Positions 18,699-28,417 of a DNA stretch of 64,000 bases are shown piece by piece; within the stretch, counting starts at the first letter, position 1; every line of letters begins with the position of its first letter. The notes below the pieces were generated by a model that was given only the letters and a program-made list of their open reading frames with translations, ran no database searches and was not told the DNA's origin. The position numbers and the translations under genes are program-made. Origin of the DNA: Sphingomonas sp. HF-S4 (lineage in GTDB: Bacteria > Pseudomonadota > Alphaproteobacteria > Sphingomonadales > Sphingomonadaceae); assembly GCF_032911445.1 (NCBI RefSeq), contig NZ_JAWJEJ010000001.1, forward strand, positions 1,736,001-1,800,000, in the 5' to 3' direction.

Positions 18699-19780
18699 GC
18701 CGCGCATGGATGTCCAATGGGTTCGAGCTGCTTGAGTGCACGCTCCGCGGCGGGAAGCGACAGTTTGCGGTCCGGGCCAGGCGGCGACGGCACCACATGG
18801 GTGACGAATGCCTCCGCATTCCGCGCATGCCGGGCGACACGACGGATGTGATCCATGTCGACGTTCAGCTGGATGGCAAGCTCTCGCAGTGCATCCGGAT
18901 TTTCAAGCGCGCCATAGTGGGTGCGTGCGAGCGCGTGCCCGCGATATTGCCATGCGGCCTGGCACGGATCCGAGACGAGGATCTGGTCCGCGTCAGGCGC
19001 GAGCGCGCGCAGATGCTCCGCGAAACCGCGCAGCGCGCGCCCCTCGCGCCGCGTGGAGGTGCGCACCAGCACGTCGCGATCGCGCCGCACGCGCAATCCC
19101 GCGCGATGGGCCGCATCGACGATCGCAGCGTCCTCGGCATTGGGAACCGGATCGAAGCCCCCCAGCGCGGCGTAGGCCTCGGCACGGAAGGCCAGGCTCG
19201 CTCCGCCGACATGATGGTGCGCCGGGCGCGCCTCCCAATCCACCGGGTCGTGCGCCCGGCGAAGCGCGTGAAGCCGATCGAAATAGTCCTCGAGCCGGGT
19301 CTGTACGGGTTGATCGCCCGGGCTTTCCCGAAGGATCCGGCCAGCAACGACATCGCATAAAGCGAGCGCCTGGCACGTCTTGCCGATCCAGTCGCCCGCC
19401 GGCCGGGTGTCCGCATCGGTCGTCAGCAGCGCCGCCCGACGCATATCGCCCAGGACACGTTGTCCAAGCGCCATCGCTCGGCCGCGGGCGATGCCAGCGT
19501 TCGAGGCACCTCGGTCGGGCACCGCTTCGATAACGACGCTGTTTGCCGAACGGCGCGCGAAATCGGTGAGGATATCGGCACTGCGGTCGGTACAGCCGTC
19601 CAGCAGGAAGCAGAATGCCACGTCCAGGCCGCTTTCCACATCGAGCCGAGCGAGGGCGTCGAGGGTGACGGGCAGCTCGGCTTCCTCGTTGCGCACCGGA
19701 ATGCACACGGCAACTGCGGCCGGTCTCCACCCCGCGCCGAGCCGAGGCGGGAGGCCGGCCTGCATCGCCGCCGGCCTCAT
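18695..19780 (-). CDS. family 2 glycosyltransferase (GT-A fold)
   Basis: 361 residues from the ATG at 19780, which overlaps the preceding stop by 4 bp; the frame is open further upstream but without coupling. The GT-A nucleotide-binding start AVAVCIPVRNEEAELPVTLDAL (about residues 20-41), CFLLDGCTDRS, the DXD motif in LLTTDADTRPAGDW, and GGASLAFRAEAYAALGGFDP with the following ED identify a GT2 enzyme. No membrane helices are visible, unlike cellulose- or chitin-type synthases. It is the third gene of the katE-led operon and would build the sugar conjugate that the downstream deacetylase and methyltransferase could modify. Confidence 0.88.
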   Translation of the reverse strand: MRPAAMQAGLPPRLGAGWRPAAVAVCIPVRNEEAELPVTLDALARLDVESGLDVAFCFLLDGCTDRSADILTDFARRSANSVVIEAVPDRGASNAGIARGRAMALGQRVLGDMRRAALLTTDADTRPAGDWIGKTCQALALCDVVAGRILRESPGDQPVQTRLEDYFDRLHALRRAHDPVDWEARPAHHHVGGASLAFRAEAYAALGGFDPVPNAEDAAIVDAAHRAGLRVRRDRDVLVRTSTRREGRALRGFAEHLRALAPDADQILVSDPCQAAWQYRGHALARTHYGALENPDALRELAIQLNVDMDHIRRVARHARNAEAFVTHVVPSPPGPDRKLSLPAAERALKQLEPIGHPCAA

Positions 19781-20196
19781 CCGCGCGCGGCCAGCCGGCG
19801 GGCGTTCGACATGGCCTTGGCGTGGAGAGGCGCCCACCATGCACGCGACGATGCGATCGAGCGCTCCCAGCCGTCGAGCATGCTCATCGCACCCCGCGGC
19901 GCGCCGTTCGCGCCTCGGGCGGGCGTCGTCCACACACGCGCCGCCGCGGTGCCCGCCTTATCGAACGCGGCGGTCTTTTCCCGGATCAACCCGCCGAATT
20001 CGGCATGCGGCATACGCCCGGCACCGCGCAGACCGGCGTCGAGCATCTGCATGCGTGCGCCGATCACCGCCTGCGACGCCACCAACGTTTCGGCCAGCTC
20101 CATCGACAGGTGCCACAGATCGAGGCCGCCGCGCATCAGCCTGCCCCAATCCTCGATACCTGCAGTGACGAGACCGGCGGGCGTGCCGTGCGTCAT
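19777..20196 (-). CDS. phasin-like hypothetical protein
   Basis: 139 residues, predicted to be almost entirely helical and without membrane segments or cysteines. The pattern [28 protein letters not shown] and the C-terminal [17 protein letters not shown] resemble small phasin-type or granule-associated proteins, but the similarity is weak. It is translationally coupled at both ends: its start overlaps the katE stop by 4 bp and its stop overlaps the glycosyltransferase start by 4 bp. This makes it an integral part of the operon, so I regard it as real even though its function is unknown. Confidence 0.7.
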   Translation of the reverse strand: MTHGTPAGLVTAGIEDWGRLMRGGLDLWHLSMELAETLVASQAVIGARMQMLDAGLRGAGRMPHAEFGGLIREKTAAFDKAGTAAARVWTTPARGANGAPRGAMSMLDGWERSIASSRAWWAPLHAKAMSNARRLAARG

Positions 20197-22280
20197 GCGA
20201 GTTGCCGCACGCCGGGTTCGCGGTCCCAGAAACGCTGCGCGGCGGCGTCTACGAACGCCTTGTCGATACCCACCACGCCGGCATCGGGCACTACCCCGGC
20301 CTTGTCGAGCAACGGCTGCGCTTCGGGCGTGTGCCCGATCGCCTTGAGGTGACCGAACGCATCCATGACGAACTGGACCGCCGCGCCTTCGTTGAGCAGC
20401 GCTGCCGTGCCTTCCTTAGACAGGATCACCGCCACGGCATCGGCAAGCACCGATGGGTAGCCTGCGAGCTGGGCATCGGCCTTGAGCAGCGTGCCGTCCG
20501 AAAGCGTCGCACCACCGACCTTGGGTGCGACGATCACCGCGCGTGCGCCGCCGCCGGTGATCGCCTCGGTCAGCGTGGCGACCGCACCGGCGTCCGAACC
20601 GTCGGCGACGAGCACTGCGATCGAGCGCCCGGCAATGTCCTGCGGCGCGAGCGGCCCCTCGACGATCCGCAACGCGGGTGACAGGTCGAAGTCCTGCACC
20701 GGCACGGCCGGCTTCGAGCCCTTGGGCACGGGCATGCCGATGCCGTCGGCGACACGCGTTGCCAGTTCGACATCGACATTGACGAGGTTCGCCACCACCC
20801 GTTCGCGAACATGTTCAAGCCCGACCTTGGACAGCTCGAACACCAGCGCCGAGGCCAGATGCGCCTGTTCGGGCGCGGCCAGCGAGCGGAAGAACATCCG
20901 CGCCTGGCTGTAGTGATCGGCGAAGCTCGCCGGGCGGATGCGCAGCTTGTCGCCCTGCTCGCCCTCGTCGCTACGCCCGGAGACGGTCTGGAACCCTTGC
21001 ACCGGGCATTCGCGCGGGCCCCCGCCCTCGGGATCGCGATCGCTCTCGTTGAGGCTGTTGGGCTCGTAGTTGGCGCGTCCCTTGGGCACCGCCATCTGCA
21101 TATGCCCGTCGCGCTGGAAGTTCATCACAGGGCATTTCGGTGCATTGATCGGCAACTGGTGGAAATTGGTCGAGCCCAGCCGCTTGAGCTGGGTATCGAG
21201 ATAGGAGAACAGCCGCCCCTGGAGCAGCGGATCGTTGGAGAAGTCGATCCCCGGCACGATGTTCGCCGGGCAATAGGCGACCTGCTCGGTCTCGGCGAAG
21301 AAATTGTCCGGATAGCGATCGAGCACCATCCGGCCGATCGGGCGGACAGGGAGAACCTCCTCGGGAATGATCTTGGTCGGATCGAGCACGTCATAGGGCA
21401 GGCTGTCGGCAAACGCCTGGTCAAATGCCTGGATGCCCAGTTCCCATTCGGGAAAATCGCCGCGGGCGATCGCCTCGAACAGGTCGCGGCGATGGAAATC
21501 GGGATCGGCGCCGGCGATCTTGACCGCTTCGTCCCAGCAGGTGGATTGCACGCCCTGCTTGGGCTTCCAGTGGAACTTGACGAAGGTCGCCTTGCCCTTG
21601 GCGTTGACCATCTGGAAGGTGTGGATGCCGAAGCCCTGCATCGTGCGCAGCGAACGCGGGATTGTGCGGTCCGACATCGCCCACATGATCATATGGGTCG
21701 ATTCGGGCATCAGCGACACGAAATCCCAGAAGGTGTCGTGCGCCGAGGCCGCCTGCGGATAGCCGCTCTGGGCTTCCATCTTCACCGAATGGATCAGGTC
21801 GGGAAACTTGATCGCGTCCTGGATGAAGAACACCGGGATGTTGTTCCCGACCAGATCCCAATTGCCTTGCTGGGTGTAGAACTTGACCGCAAAGCCGCGC
21901 ACGTCGCGCGGCGTATCGACCGAGCCGGCACCGCCCGCCACGGTCGAGAAGCGCGTGAACACCGGGGTCCGCTTGCCCTTCTCGCTGAACAGGTCGGCGC
22001 GGGTGAGGTCCGAGAGGTCCTCATAAGCTTCGAAAAAGCCGTGCGCAGCCGAACCGCGCGCGTGGACGATCCGCTCGGGGATGCGCTCGTGATCGAAGTG
22101 GAAGATCTTCTCGCGCAGCATGAAGTCTTCAAGCAGGACGGGACCGCGCACGCCGGCCTTGAGCTGGTTTTGGTTGTCCGAAACCGGAATGCCCTGATTA
22201 GTGGTCAGGATATCGGTTTCATCGTCCGCGTGCTGATGGACTTCGCCACCGTTTCCGGTCGATTTGTCGCGGGTCGCCAT
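20193..22280 (-). CDS. katE: large-subunit catalase HPII
   Basis: 695 residues, the size of HPII-type monofunctional catalases. The core has the heme-pocket features: distal His in [38 protein letters not shown], and the proximal heme Tyr in [14 protein letters not shown]. The last 150 residues (from about 550, [15 protein letters not shown] onward) are the flavodoxin/DJ-1-like domain found only in large catalases. It decomposes hydrogen peroxide in the cytoplasm. It heads a six-gene operon in which every junction overlaps, and a near-consensus EcfG promoter lies upstream. Confidence 0.97.
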   Translation of the reverse strand: MATRDKSTGNGGEVHQHADDETDILTTNQGIPVSDNQNQLKAGVRGPVLLEDFMLREKIFHFDHERIPERIVHARGSAAHGFFEAYEDLSDLTRADLFSEKGKRTPVFTRFSTVAGGAGSVDTPRDVRGFAVKFYTQQGNWDLVGNNIPVFFIQDAIKFPDLIHSVKMEAQSGYPQAASAHDTFWDFVSLMPESTHMIMWAMSDRTIPRSLRTMQGFGIHTFQMVNAKGKATFVKFHWKPKQGVQSTCWDEAVKIAGADPDFHRRDLFEAIARGDFPEWELGIQAFDQAFADSLPYDVLDPTKIIPEEVLPVRPIGRMVLDRYPDNFFAETEQVAYCPANIVPGIDFSNDPLLQGRLFSYLDTQLKRLGSTNFHQLPINAPKCPVMNFQRDGHMQMAVPKGRANYEPNSLNESDRDPEGGGPRECPVQGFQTVSGRSDEGEQGDKLRIRPASFADHYSQARMFFRSLAAPEQAHLASALVFELSKVGLEHVRERVVANLVNVDVELATRVADGIGMPVPKGSKPAVPVQDFDLSPALRIVEGPLAPQDIAGRSIAVLVADGSDAGAVATLTEAITGGGARAVIVAPKVGGATLSDGTLLKADAQLAGYPSVLADAVAVILSKEGTAALLNEGAAVQFVMDAFGHLKAIGHTPEAQPLLDKAGVVPDAGVVGIDKAFVDAAAQRFWDREPGVRQLA

Positions 22281-22312
22281 TTCTTGTTCCGATCGCTTTG
22301 TTTCGGTACGTT

Positions 22313-22337
22313 AACGGCTCCCGAGCACCGAAGGTCC
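22313..22337 (-). promoter_or_regulatory. possible EcfG-type promoter of katE
   Basis: On the minus strand GGACC (22333-22337), 16 bp, then CGTT (22313-22316) differs from GGAAC-N16-CGTT by one base. The -10 element is 33 bp from the katE start, the same distance as in the perfect site at 25182-25206. Confidence 0.45.
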
Positions 22338-22396
22338 GCGAAGAACGGCAGACTTGCTGTGGATCAGTACGATTTCTCAGGGCTTGCCCCGATTGC

Positions 22397-22552
22397 TCAG
22401 CGATCCGGCCGGTCCAGCGGATAATCCTCCGGATCGACCGTGTCGACCGAGGGTCGATCCTCCACCTTTTCGGGTTTCTGGCCGCCGGGCGTCGTCGAGT
22501 CCGGGTCGCGCGGCTTTTCGGCAGGGACCCCGCCTTCCTGCAGGTCACCCAT
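22397..22552 (-). CDS. small hydrophilic hypothetical protein
   Basis: 51 residues from the ATG at 22552, 5 bp after the stop of the short-chain dehydrogenase gene. The protein is acidic and Pro-rich (PGGQKPEKVEDRPS...DPEDYPLDRPDR) and probably disordered. I recognise no domain. Its position at the end of the stress operon and the typical style of short alphaproteobacterial proteins of this kind support it being a gene, but the evidence is modest. Confidence 0.55.
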   Translation of the reverse strand: MGDLQEGGVPAEKPRDPDSTTPGGQKPEKVEDRPSVDTVDPEDYPLDRPDR

Positions 22553-22557
22553 CACAC

Positions 22558-23343
22558 TCACTCCGTGCCCGAGCCGGGTTCGGCCATACCGCGATGCATC
22601 TGCGCGAGGACGGCCTGCGGCACGACACCCGACGCGGCGACCTGAAGCTTGTTGCTCCACCCGGAGACGATATGGCCCTTGCCGGCAAACAGCGCGTCCC
22701 AGCCGTCCTTGGCCACCTTGGCAGGATCAGCCTTATTGTCGTCCTGGCCGACCGACGTGTCGAGCATGTCGGCACGCGCGAAGAACTCGGTGTCGGTCGC
22801 GCCGGGCATCAGGGTGGTGAGCGTGACGCCCTCCACATCCTTGAGCTCGTTGCGCAACGCCTCGGTGAAATTGTCCACGAACGCCTTGGTGGCGTTGTAG
22901 ATGGCGTTGGAGCTGCCCGGAATGTAGCCGGCGATCGAGCCGGTCACGAGCACCTTGCCGGCGCCGCGCGCGACCATCTCGCCCAGCACCTTCTGGAGCA
23001 GATAGACCGTGCCGGTGACGTTGGTGTCGATCGAATGCCGCCAGCTCGCGACCGCCTGTTCCAGGAACGGGCCGCCGGTGCCGATGCCGGCATTGGCCAT
23101 CAGCACATCGACCGTGCGGCCGCGCGCGGCGGCGAGCAGAGTATCGACGCCATCGATCGTCGAGAGATCCGCTTGAACCGATTCCACTTGGGTGCCGAAC
23201 TGCTTGAAGTCATCCGCCGCGGCATCGATCAATGCCTCGTCGGCGACGACGATCAGGTCGTAGCCGTCCTTGGCCGCCAGCGTGGCGAGTTCGAAGCCGA
23301 TGCCGGTCGAGGCGCCGGTGACGATTGCGAGCTTGTTTGCCAT
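22558..23343 (-). CDS. short-chain dehydrogenase/reductase
   Basis: 261 residues. The NAD(P)-binding glycine motif is VTGASTGIGFELA near the N-terminus, the structural NAG occurs in LMANAGIGTGG, and the catalytic Ser and Tyr-x-x-x-Lys are in VTGSIAGYIPGSSNAIYNATKAF. This is a classical SDR oxidoreductase; the substrate is not evident. It lies 7 bp downstream of the zinc alcohol dehydrogenase gene and is part of the operon driven by the perfect EcfG-type promoter at 25182, so a role under stress is likely. Confidence 0.93.
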   Translation of the reverse strand: MANKLAIVTGASTGIGFELATLAAKDGYDLIVVADEALIDAAADDFKQFGTQVESVQADLSTIDGVDTLLAAARGRTVDVLMANAGIGTGGPFLEQAVASWRHSIDTNVTGTVYLLQKVLGEMVARGAGKVLVTGSIAGYIPGSSNAIYNATKAFVDNFTEALRNELKDVEGVTLTTLMPGATDTEFFARADMLDTSVGQDDNKADPAKVAKDGWDALFAGKGHIVSGWSNKLQVAASGVVPQAVLAQMHRGMAEPGSGTE

Positions 23344-23350
23344 GTCGTTA

Positions 23351-24541
23351 TTACTCCGCCGCCAGTGCCAGGCCGGGTTTGAGCACCACCTTGGTCACTT
23401 CGTTCTGATTGTCGTGGAACATCTTGTAGCCCTTGGGCGCCTCCTCGAGCGGAAGCGTGTGGCTGATCAGGAAGGTCGTATCGATCTTGCCTTCCAGGAT
23501 CGCGTTGAGCAGCGCGGGCATGTAATGCTGGACGTGCGTCTGCCCGGTCTTAAGCGTCAGCCCCTTCTCCATGAAGGCGCCCAGCGGGAACTTGTCGACG
23601 AAGCCGCCATAGACCGCCGGCATCGATACCCGGCCACCCTTGCGGCAGGCGAGGATCGCCTGGCGGATCGAGTGAATGCGATCGGTGCCCAGAAAGGTCG
23701 ACGCCTTGATCTGGTCGATGACGTTGTCGACGAACATGCCGTGCGCCTCGAGCCCGACCGCGTCGATCACGGCGTCGGGGCCGATCCCGCCGGTCATCGC
23801 CATCAGCGCCTCATAGGTTGCGCTTTCCTCGAAGTTGATCGTCTCGGCGCCGAACTTCCTGGCCAGTTCGAGCCGGCGCGGGAAGTGATCGATCGCGATC
23901 ACGCGCTCGGCGCCCATCAGGAATGCCGATTGCACCGCGAACAGCCCGACCGGGCCGCAGCCCCATACTGCCACCGTGTCGCCAGGTTCGATCCCGGCAT
24001 TCTCCGCCGCCATCCAGCCGGTCGGCAGGATGTCGGAAAGAAAAAGCACTTTCTCGTCCTCGATCCCGTCGGGGATCACCAGCGGCCCGACATCGCTGAA
24101 CGGCACGCGGACATATTCCGCCTGGCCGCCGGCATAGCCGCCGGTCAAATGGCTGTAGCCGAACAATCCCGACATCGGCTGGCCGTAGAGCTCCTGGCCG
24201 ATATCCTGGTTGTCCGCAGGCAGCCCGTTATCGCAGGCCGAGTATTGATGCTTGCCGCAATGGAAGCAGCTGCCGCACGCGATCGTGAACGGGATGACAA
24301 CGCGCTGCCCCTTCTTGAGCGTCGACTTGGGGCCAATCTCGACCACCTCCCCCATGAATTCATGACCGAGGATGTCGCCCGACTGCATCGTCGGGATATA
24401 GCCGTCATAGAGATGGAGGTCGGAGCCGCAGATCGCAGTTGCGGTGACCTTGATGATCGCGTCGCGCGGGTTGAGGATTTCGGGATCGTCGACGTTGTCG
24501 ACGCGGACGTCGTGCTTCCCGTGCCAGGCGAGTGCGCGCAT
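23351..24541 (-). CDS. zinc-dependent alcohol dehydrogenase (formaldehyde dehydrogenase-like)
   Basis: 396 residues. The catalytic zinc site is [11 protein letters not shown] with the GHEFMGEV segment; the structural-zinc cysteines are in [15 protein letters not shown] (about residues 97-111). The Rossmann motif reads [15 protein letters not shown]. The overall length and [15 protein letters not shown] resemble the glutathione-independent formaldehyde dehydrogenase/threonine dehydrogenase-like group of medium-chain dehydrogenases. Its start overlaps the stop of the SRPBCC gene by 1 bp (TGATG). It likely oxidises or reduces an aldehyde formed under stress. Confidence 0.93.
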   Translation of the reverse strand: MRALAWHGKHDVRVDNVDDPEILNPRDAIIKVTATAICGSDLHLYDGYIPTMQSGDILGHEFMGEVVEIGPKSTLKKGQRVVIPFTIACGSCFHCGKHQYSACDNGLPADNQDIGQELYGQPMSGLFGYSHLTGGYAGGQAEYVRVPFSDVGPLVIPDGIEDEKVLFLSDILPTGWMAAENAGIEPGDTVAVWGCGPVGLFAVQSAFLMGAERVIAIDHFPRRLELARKFGAETINFEESATYEALMAMTGGIGPDAVIDAVGLEAHGMFVDNVIDQIKASTFLGTDRIHSIRQAILACRKGGRVSMPAVYGGFVDKFPLGAFMEKGLTLKTGQTHVQHYMPALLNAILEGKIDTTFLISHTLPLEEAPKGYKMFHDNQNEVTKVVLKPGLALAAE

Positions 24542-25149
24542 CAGTTCTTCTCCTCGTCGAGCTGCGCACGGGTGCGCGCGCTCGTGGCGATCTCGCCGGT
24601 TTCCATTAGTTGCTTGAAGCGGCGAAGGTCGCGCCGCGCCTGGATCGCCGGCTCGCGCTGGAACATCTTGGCGATCAGCTTGCCGATCGTGCCCCCCGGC
24701 GGATCATAGAGGATCGTCGCAGTGACGATCGTGCCGCGGCCGCCCTGCGCATCGCGAAAGTCAATCCGGCCGCTATTGGGGACGTCGGCGCCCTCCTCGG
24801 AACGCCAGGCGATATATTCGCCGTCCTTCTCCTCGGTGATCGTCGCATCCCATTCGACGGTCTTTCCTGCCGGCGCCTTGACCACCCAATGCGAACGCTT
24901 GGCGTCGAGCACATCGACGCGTTCGACATTGTCCATGAAACTCGCGAGGTTGGCGAAGTCGCGCCAATAGGCGAACAGCTCGGCGCGAGGGCGATTGATC
25001 GTCACGGTGCGGCCGACCAGCGTGTCGGCATTGCCCTGGCCAGGCTTGTCGATCAGCGCCTCGGTAGCTGCATCGACCGCCGCGGAACGATGCTTCGAAG
25101 TGCTCAGCGGCGCGTCGTCGGCGCGCGTCGAGTCGATCGTGTCGGCCAT
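24541..25149 (-). CDS. SRPBCC (cyclase/dehydrase-like) protein
   Basis: 202 residues from the ATG at 25149, which has GAGGA about 8 nt upstream; an ATG at 25164 is also in frame but leaves too short a leader from the predicted promoter. Residues 40-170 form an SRPBCC/START-like ligand-binding fold: [37 protein letters not shown], then [21 protein letters not shown] and [19 protein letters not shown]. Such proteins bind hydrophobic ligands. The N-terminal 35 residues look disordered. It is the first gene of the stress operon with the alcohol dehydrogenase and SDR. Confidence 0.9.
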   Translation of the reverse strand: MADTIDSTRADDAPLSTSKHRSAAVDAATEALIDKPGQGNADTLVGRTVTINRPRAELFAYWRDFANLASFMDNVERVDVLDAKRSHWVVKAPAGKTVEWDATITEEKDGEYIAWRSEEGADVPNSGRIDFRDAQGGRGTIVTATILYDPPGGTIGKLIAKMFQREPAIQARRDLRRFKQLMETGEIATSARTRAQLDEEKN

Positions 25150-25181
25150 CGGCTGGATCCTCATTTTCGGGTTTCCAGCTG

Positions 25182-25206
25182 AACGATGCGCGATGACGCC
25201 TGTTCC
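25182..25206 (-). promoter_or_regulatory. perfect EcfG-type general stress promoter
   Basis: On the minus strand GGAAC (25202-25206) is followed after exactly 16 bp by CGTT (25182-25185), the full consensus for the general-stress sigma factor EcfG in Sphingomonas and relatives. The -10 is 33 bp before the SRPBCC start. It should drive SRPBCC, alcohol dehydrogenase, SDR and the small gene at 22397. Confidence 0.8.
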
Positions 25207-25300
25207 GGTTCTGTCGGCGTTCGGAAAAGAAAAAGGACAAATCTTGAAACAGGTTAGCACCTATCCCCTCGCTGCCCCGAGACCGGGTCACCGGTTCCGA

Positions 25301-28300
25301 TCAGGCCGCAAGGGATTCCAGCAATGCCTGGACTCGCTCGACGCGCGCACCGTCGTCGAGGGCTTCGACGAGCAACAGCCGGTCGTCCTTGCGCGTCAGG
25401 CCGTGGACGCGCGCGTCGCCGGTGAAATCCCTGCGCGGCGTCAGCGCGATCGCCGACGGACCCGCGTCGATTCGCCCTACCCTCGCATGCCGCGCCGCGA
25501 TACCGATCCGCAACTTCGCCATGAGGGTGGCAGCCTCCTCGGGAAGCGGCCCGAAGCGATCGACCAGCTCCTCTTCGAAGGCATCGACTTCGGCATCGCC
25601 AACCAGCCGCGCCGCGCGGACGTATAGCGTCAGCCGAACATCGGCCTCGGGAATCCAGTTCTCCGGCAGGCTGCCCGCGGACCCAAGATTAAGCTCCGGC
25701 GCCCAGCGCTCGACGTCTTCGCCCCGCGCCGCACGCAACGCCCTGCCGAGAAGATGCTGGTACAAGTCGATGCCGATCAATTTCATATGCCCGGCCTGGG
25801 TTTCGCCGAGCAGATCGCCGGCGCCGCGCATGTCGAGATCCTGTGCGCTGATCTCGAAACCCGCGCCGAGCCGGTCGAACGCAGCGAGCGTTCGGAGCCG
25901 TTTCAGGGTACGTTCTCCGATAGCGTCCTCTTCGCTGGTCAAGAGGATGACCTGTCCACGGCGGCTGCCGCGCCCTACGCGCCCGCGCAGCTGATGGAGC
26001 TGGGCAAGCCCGAAACGGTCGGCGCGCCAGACGATCATCGTATTGGCGCGTGGCACGTCAAGCCCCGCCTCGATAATATTGGTCGCGAGCAGGATGTCGC
26101 CCTCCCCCTCGGCAAACCCCACCATCACCGCATCGATCTCGGCAGGCGGCATCTTGCCATGCGCCTCGACGAGCTTGAGCTCGGGCGCAAGGCGGCGGAG
26201 CTTCGCGGCCAACGCTGCCATGTCCTCGATCCGCGGCACGACGACGAAGCTCTGGCCACCCCGCCCCTTTTCGCGCTGGAGTGCGGTACGGATGCGGCCC
26301 TCGTCGAACTGGTCGAGGCTGGTGCGGATCGGCTGGCGGCGCGCCGGCGGGGTGGTGATTACCGAGATCTGCTGCAATCCGATCAGCGCCATCTGCAGCG
26401 TCCGCGGGATCGGGGTGGCGCTGAGCGTGAGCAGGTGCACCTCCCCCGAGCCGCGCAGCTTGGTCTTGTCGGCAGCACCGAAGCGCTGCTCCTCGTCGAT
26501 CACCACCAGCCCGAGCCGCGCGTAGCGCACCCCTTTCGCCATCACCGCACCCGTGCCGATCACGATGTCGATCGAACCGTCGGCAAGCCCCGCCTTGGTC
26601 GCCTTCCGCTCGGCTGCGCTCGACAGCCGCGAAAGCCCGGCCACGGTCAGCCCCGAAGCTTCGAGTCGCTTGCGGAAGCCGGCAAGGTGCTGGCGGACCA
26701 GCACCGTGGTCGGCGCTGCGACTACGACTTGATATCCCGCAAGCGCCGCGATCGCCGCAGCGCGCAACGCCACCTCGGTCTTGCCATAGCCGACATCGCC
26801 GACGACCAATCGGTCCATTGGCTTGCCGCTCGCCAAATCGGCACGAACCGCGGCAATGGCGCGCGCCTGGTCGGCGGTCTCGTTGAACGGAAAACTGTTC
26901 GCGAAGCGCTCATAGGCAGCGGCGTCGGGCTCCATCACCGGCGCGACCAGTTGCGCGCGCGCCGCAGCCAGCGCGGCAAGGCCTTTGGCGCTTTCGGTGA
27001 TCGCCGCATCGATATCCGCGCGCCGTTTGATCCAGGACGAGCCATCGAGCTTGTCCAGCGTCACGGCATCCGCGTCGGCACCATAGCGCCAGATCCGGTC
27101 GGCTTCGTCGATGGCGACCAGCCGGCGCGCGCCCGCGGCATATTCGAGCGCGATCATCTCGCCGCCGGCAGCGCCTCCGTTGGGCACGGGCGCCAGCCCT
27201 GCAACCACGCCGACTCCGTGATCCTCGTGCACCACGACATCGCCGATCCGGATCTCGCCGCCCCCGAGCCAGGGATTGGGGGTGGCCGCAGCAGCGTCGC
27301 CCACCAGCGCTCGGCTGCCCAGCAAGTCCGCCGCCGCGACGAGCATCATCGCGTCGTCGGCAAAGCCGGCATCGACGGGGAGCGCAAGCGTGCCCGCAGC
27401 GCCGGGTGCGAGCGCTTCGGCTTCGCGCCAGTCGGCAAGCACGGGCAGGTCGCGGCCGAGCCGTTTGGCGATCCGTGCCCGCAGGAAGCGCAAGTCGCGC
27501 TCGCTTCCGGCCAATACGAAGCTGCGGCTGTCCAGCAACGGCTTGGCATAGCGCACCAGCGCGGCGAGTGCATTCCGCGTCTCGGCGAAGCGCGGAATTG
27601 CCTCCGGCGCGCTGCCGAAATCCTCAACGCGCCACCCCGCCAGCGCCTCGGCCCAGGCAGCATCGGTGACGGCATCGATACTGGCCTGCCTCCCCCCGGC
27701 CGCGTCCGACGCCAATTGCACGAAGCGGCGCCGACGATGCTCGGCCTTTTCCGACAGCGCAACCACGCCTGCCGTGAAATGCGCCAGGATCGAACCGGCA
27801 TTTTCCATCGCCGGCTCGGCCGCTCGGCCGATCTCGAGCGCGTCGAGCATGCCGACAGTACGCTGCGTGATCGGGTCATAGGAACGGATCGCAACGATGC
27901 GGCCGTCCTCGATATCGATGCGCGCCGGAAGCCCGGCATCGGCCGGAAAAATGTCGACCACATCGCCGCGGACCGCGATTTCGCCGGGCTCGTCGACACG
28001 GTCGTCGGCGAAATAGCCAATCTCGGCCAGCATCTCGGCAAAAGGCTCGATATCGACGGTCTCTCCGATGCCCAACCGCGGAAGCGCGCGATCGAACGCC
28101 TCGGGAGGCGGATAGCGCCGCGCAGCCGCCTCGCCGCTCAGCACCGCTGCCAGCCGTGGTCGTGCGGCATCCTGCTGCGCAAGCCGCAAGCCGTGCAGCG
28201 CCGAGACCCGGCTACCGACATTGGCGGGCGACGCGGGCGCGAGATCGCCCGGCAACGCGTCACTGGATGGGATGAAATAGACGGGATGATCGGGCACCAG

Positions 28301-28417
28301 CGCCCGCAATGCCGCAGCCAGCGCTTGCGCCTGCTGATCGTCGTCGGCCACGTAGAGCACGTCGTCGCGCGCCAGTGTCCGCGCAATCCGCGTCGCAATC
28401 CAGGCAAGCCCGCTCAT
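25301..28417 (-). CDS. Mfd-like superfamily 2 helicase (short form)
   Basis: 1038 residues from the ATG at 28417 that overlaps the upstream stop (ATGA). An N-terminal UvrB-like region (GEIAVRGDVVDIFP) is followed by a CarD-like RNA-polymerase-interaction domain (IGDVVVHEDHGVGVVAGL), then the helicase core with Walker A VGDVGYGKTEVALRA, DEEQRFG, LSATPIPRT and the RecG/Mfd-type QLRGRVGRG, and a C-terminal TRCF domain (ELVDRFGPLPEEA). Mfd strips stalled RNA polymerase and recruits UvrA. Canonical Mfd is about 1150 residues, so this is somewhat short and could be a second, paralogous copy rather than the housekeeping one. It is coupled to a membrane PRC-barrel gene, which is unusual. Confidence 0.88.
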   Translation of the reverse strand: MSGLAWIATRIARTLARDDVLYVADDDQQAQALAAALRALVPDHPVYFIPSSDALPGDLAPASPANVGSRVSALHGLRLAQQDAARPRLAAVLSGEAAARRYPPPEAFDRALPRLGIGETVDIEPFAEMLAEIGYFADDRVDEPGEIAVRGDVVDIFPADAGLPARIDIEDGRIVAIRSYDPITQRTVGMLDALEIGRAAEPAMENAGSILAHFTAGVVALSEKAEHRRRRFVQLASDAAGGRQASIDAVTDAAWAEALAGWRVEDFGSAPEAIPRFAETRNALAALVRYAKPLLDSRSFVLAGSERDLRFLRARIAKRLGRDLPVLADWREAEALAPGAAGTLALPVDAGFADDAMMLVAAADLLGSRALVGDAAAATPNPWLGGGEIRIGDVVVHEDHGVGVVAGLAPVPNGGAAGGEMIALEYAAGARRLVAIDEADRIWRYGADADAVTLDKLDGSSWIKRRADIDAAITESAKGLAALAAARAQLVAPVMEPDAAAYERFANSFPFNETADQARAIAAVRADLASGKPMDRLVVGDVGYGKTEVALRAAAIAALAGYQVVVAAPTTVLVRQHLAGFRKRLEASGLTVAGLSRLSSAAERKATKAGLADGSIDIVIGTGAVMAKGVRYARLGLVVIDEEQRFGAADKTKLRGSGEVHLLTLSATPIPRTLQMALIGLQQISVITTPPARRQPIRTSLDQFDEGRIRTALQREKGRGGQSFVVVPRIEDMAALAAKLRRLAPELKLVEAHGKMPPAEIDAVMVGFAEGEGDILLATNIIEAGLDVPRANTMIVWRADRFGLAQLHQLRGRVGRGSRRGQVILLTSEEDAIGERTLKRLRTLAAFDRLGAGFEISAQDLDMRGAGDLLGETQAGHMKLIGIDLYQHLLGRALRAARGEDVERWAPELNLGSAGSLPENWIPEADVRLTLYVRAARLVGDAEVDAFEEELVDRFGPLPEEAATLMAKLRIGIAARHARVGRIDAGPSAIALTPRRDFTGDARVHGLTRKDDRLLLVEALDDGARVERVQALLESLAA

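Noticed and set aside
17050..18840. A 596-codon frame upstream of the PIG-L domain
   Set aside because: The upstream part overlaps the acyl-CoA-dehydrogenase-like gene out of frame. The PIG-L fold begins only after the TTG at 17709.
20811..22424. A 537-codon plus-strand frame opposite katE
   Set aside because: Antisense shadow of an unambiguous catalase.
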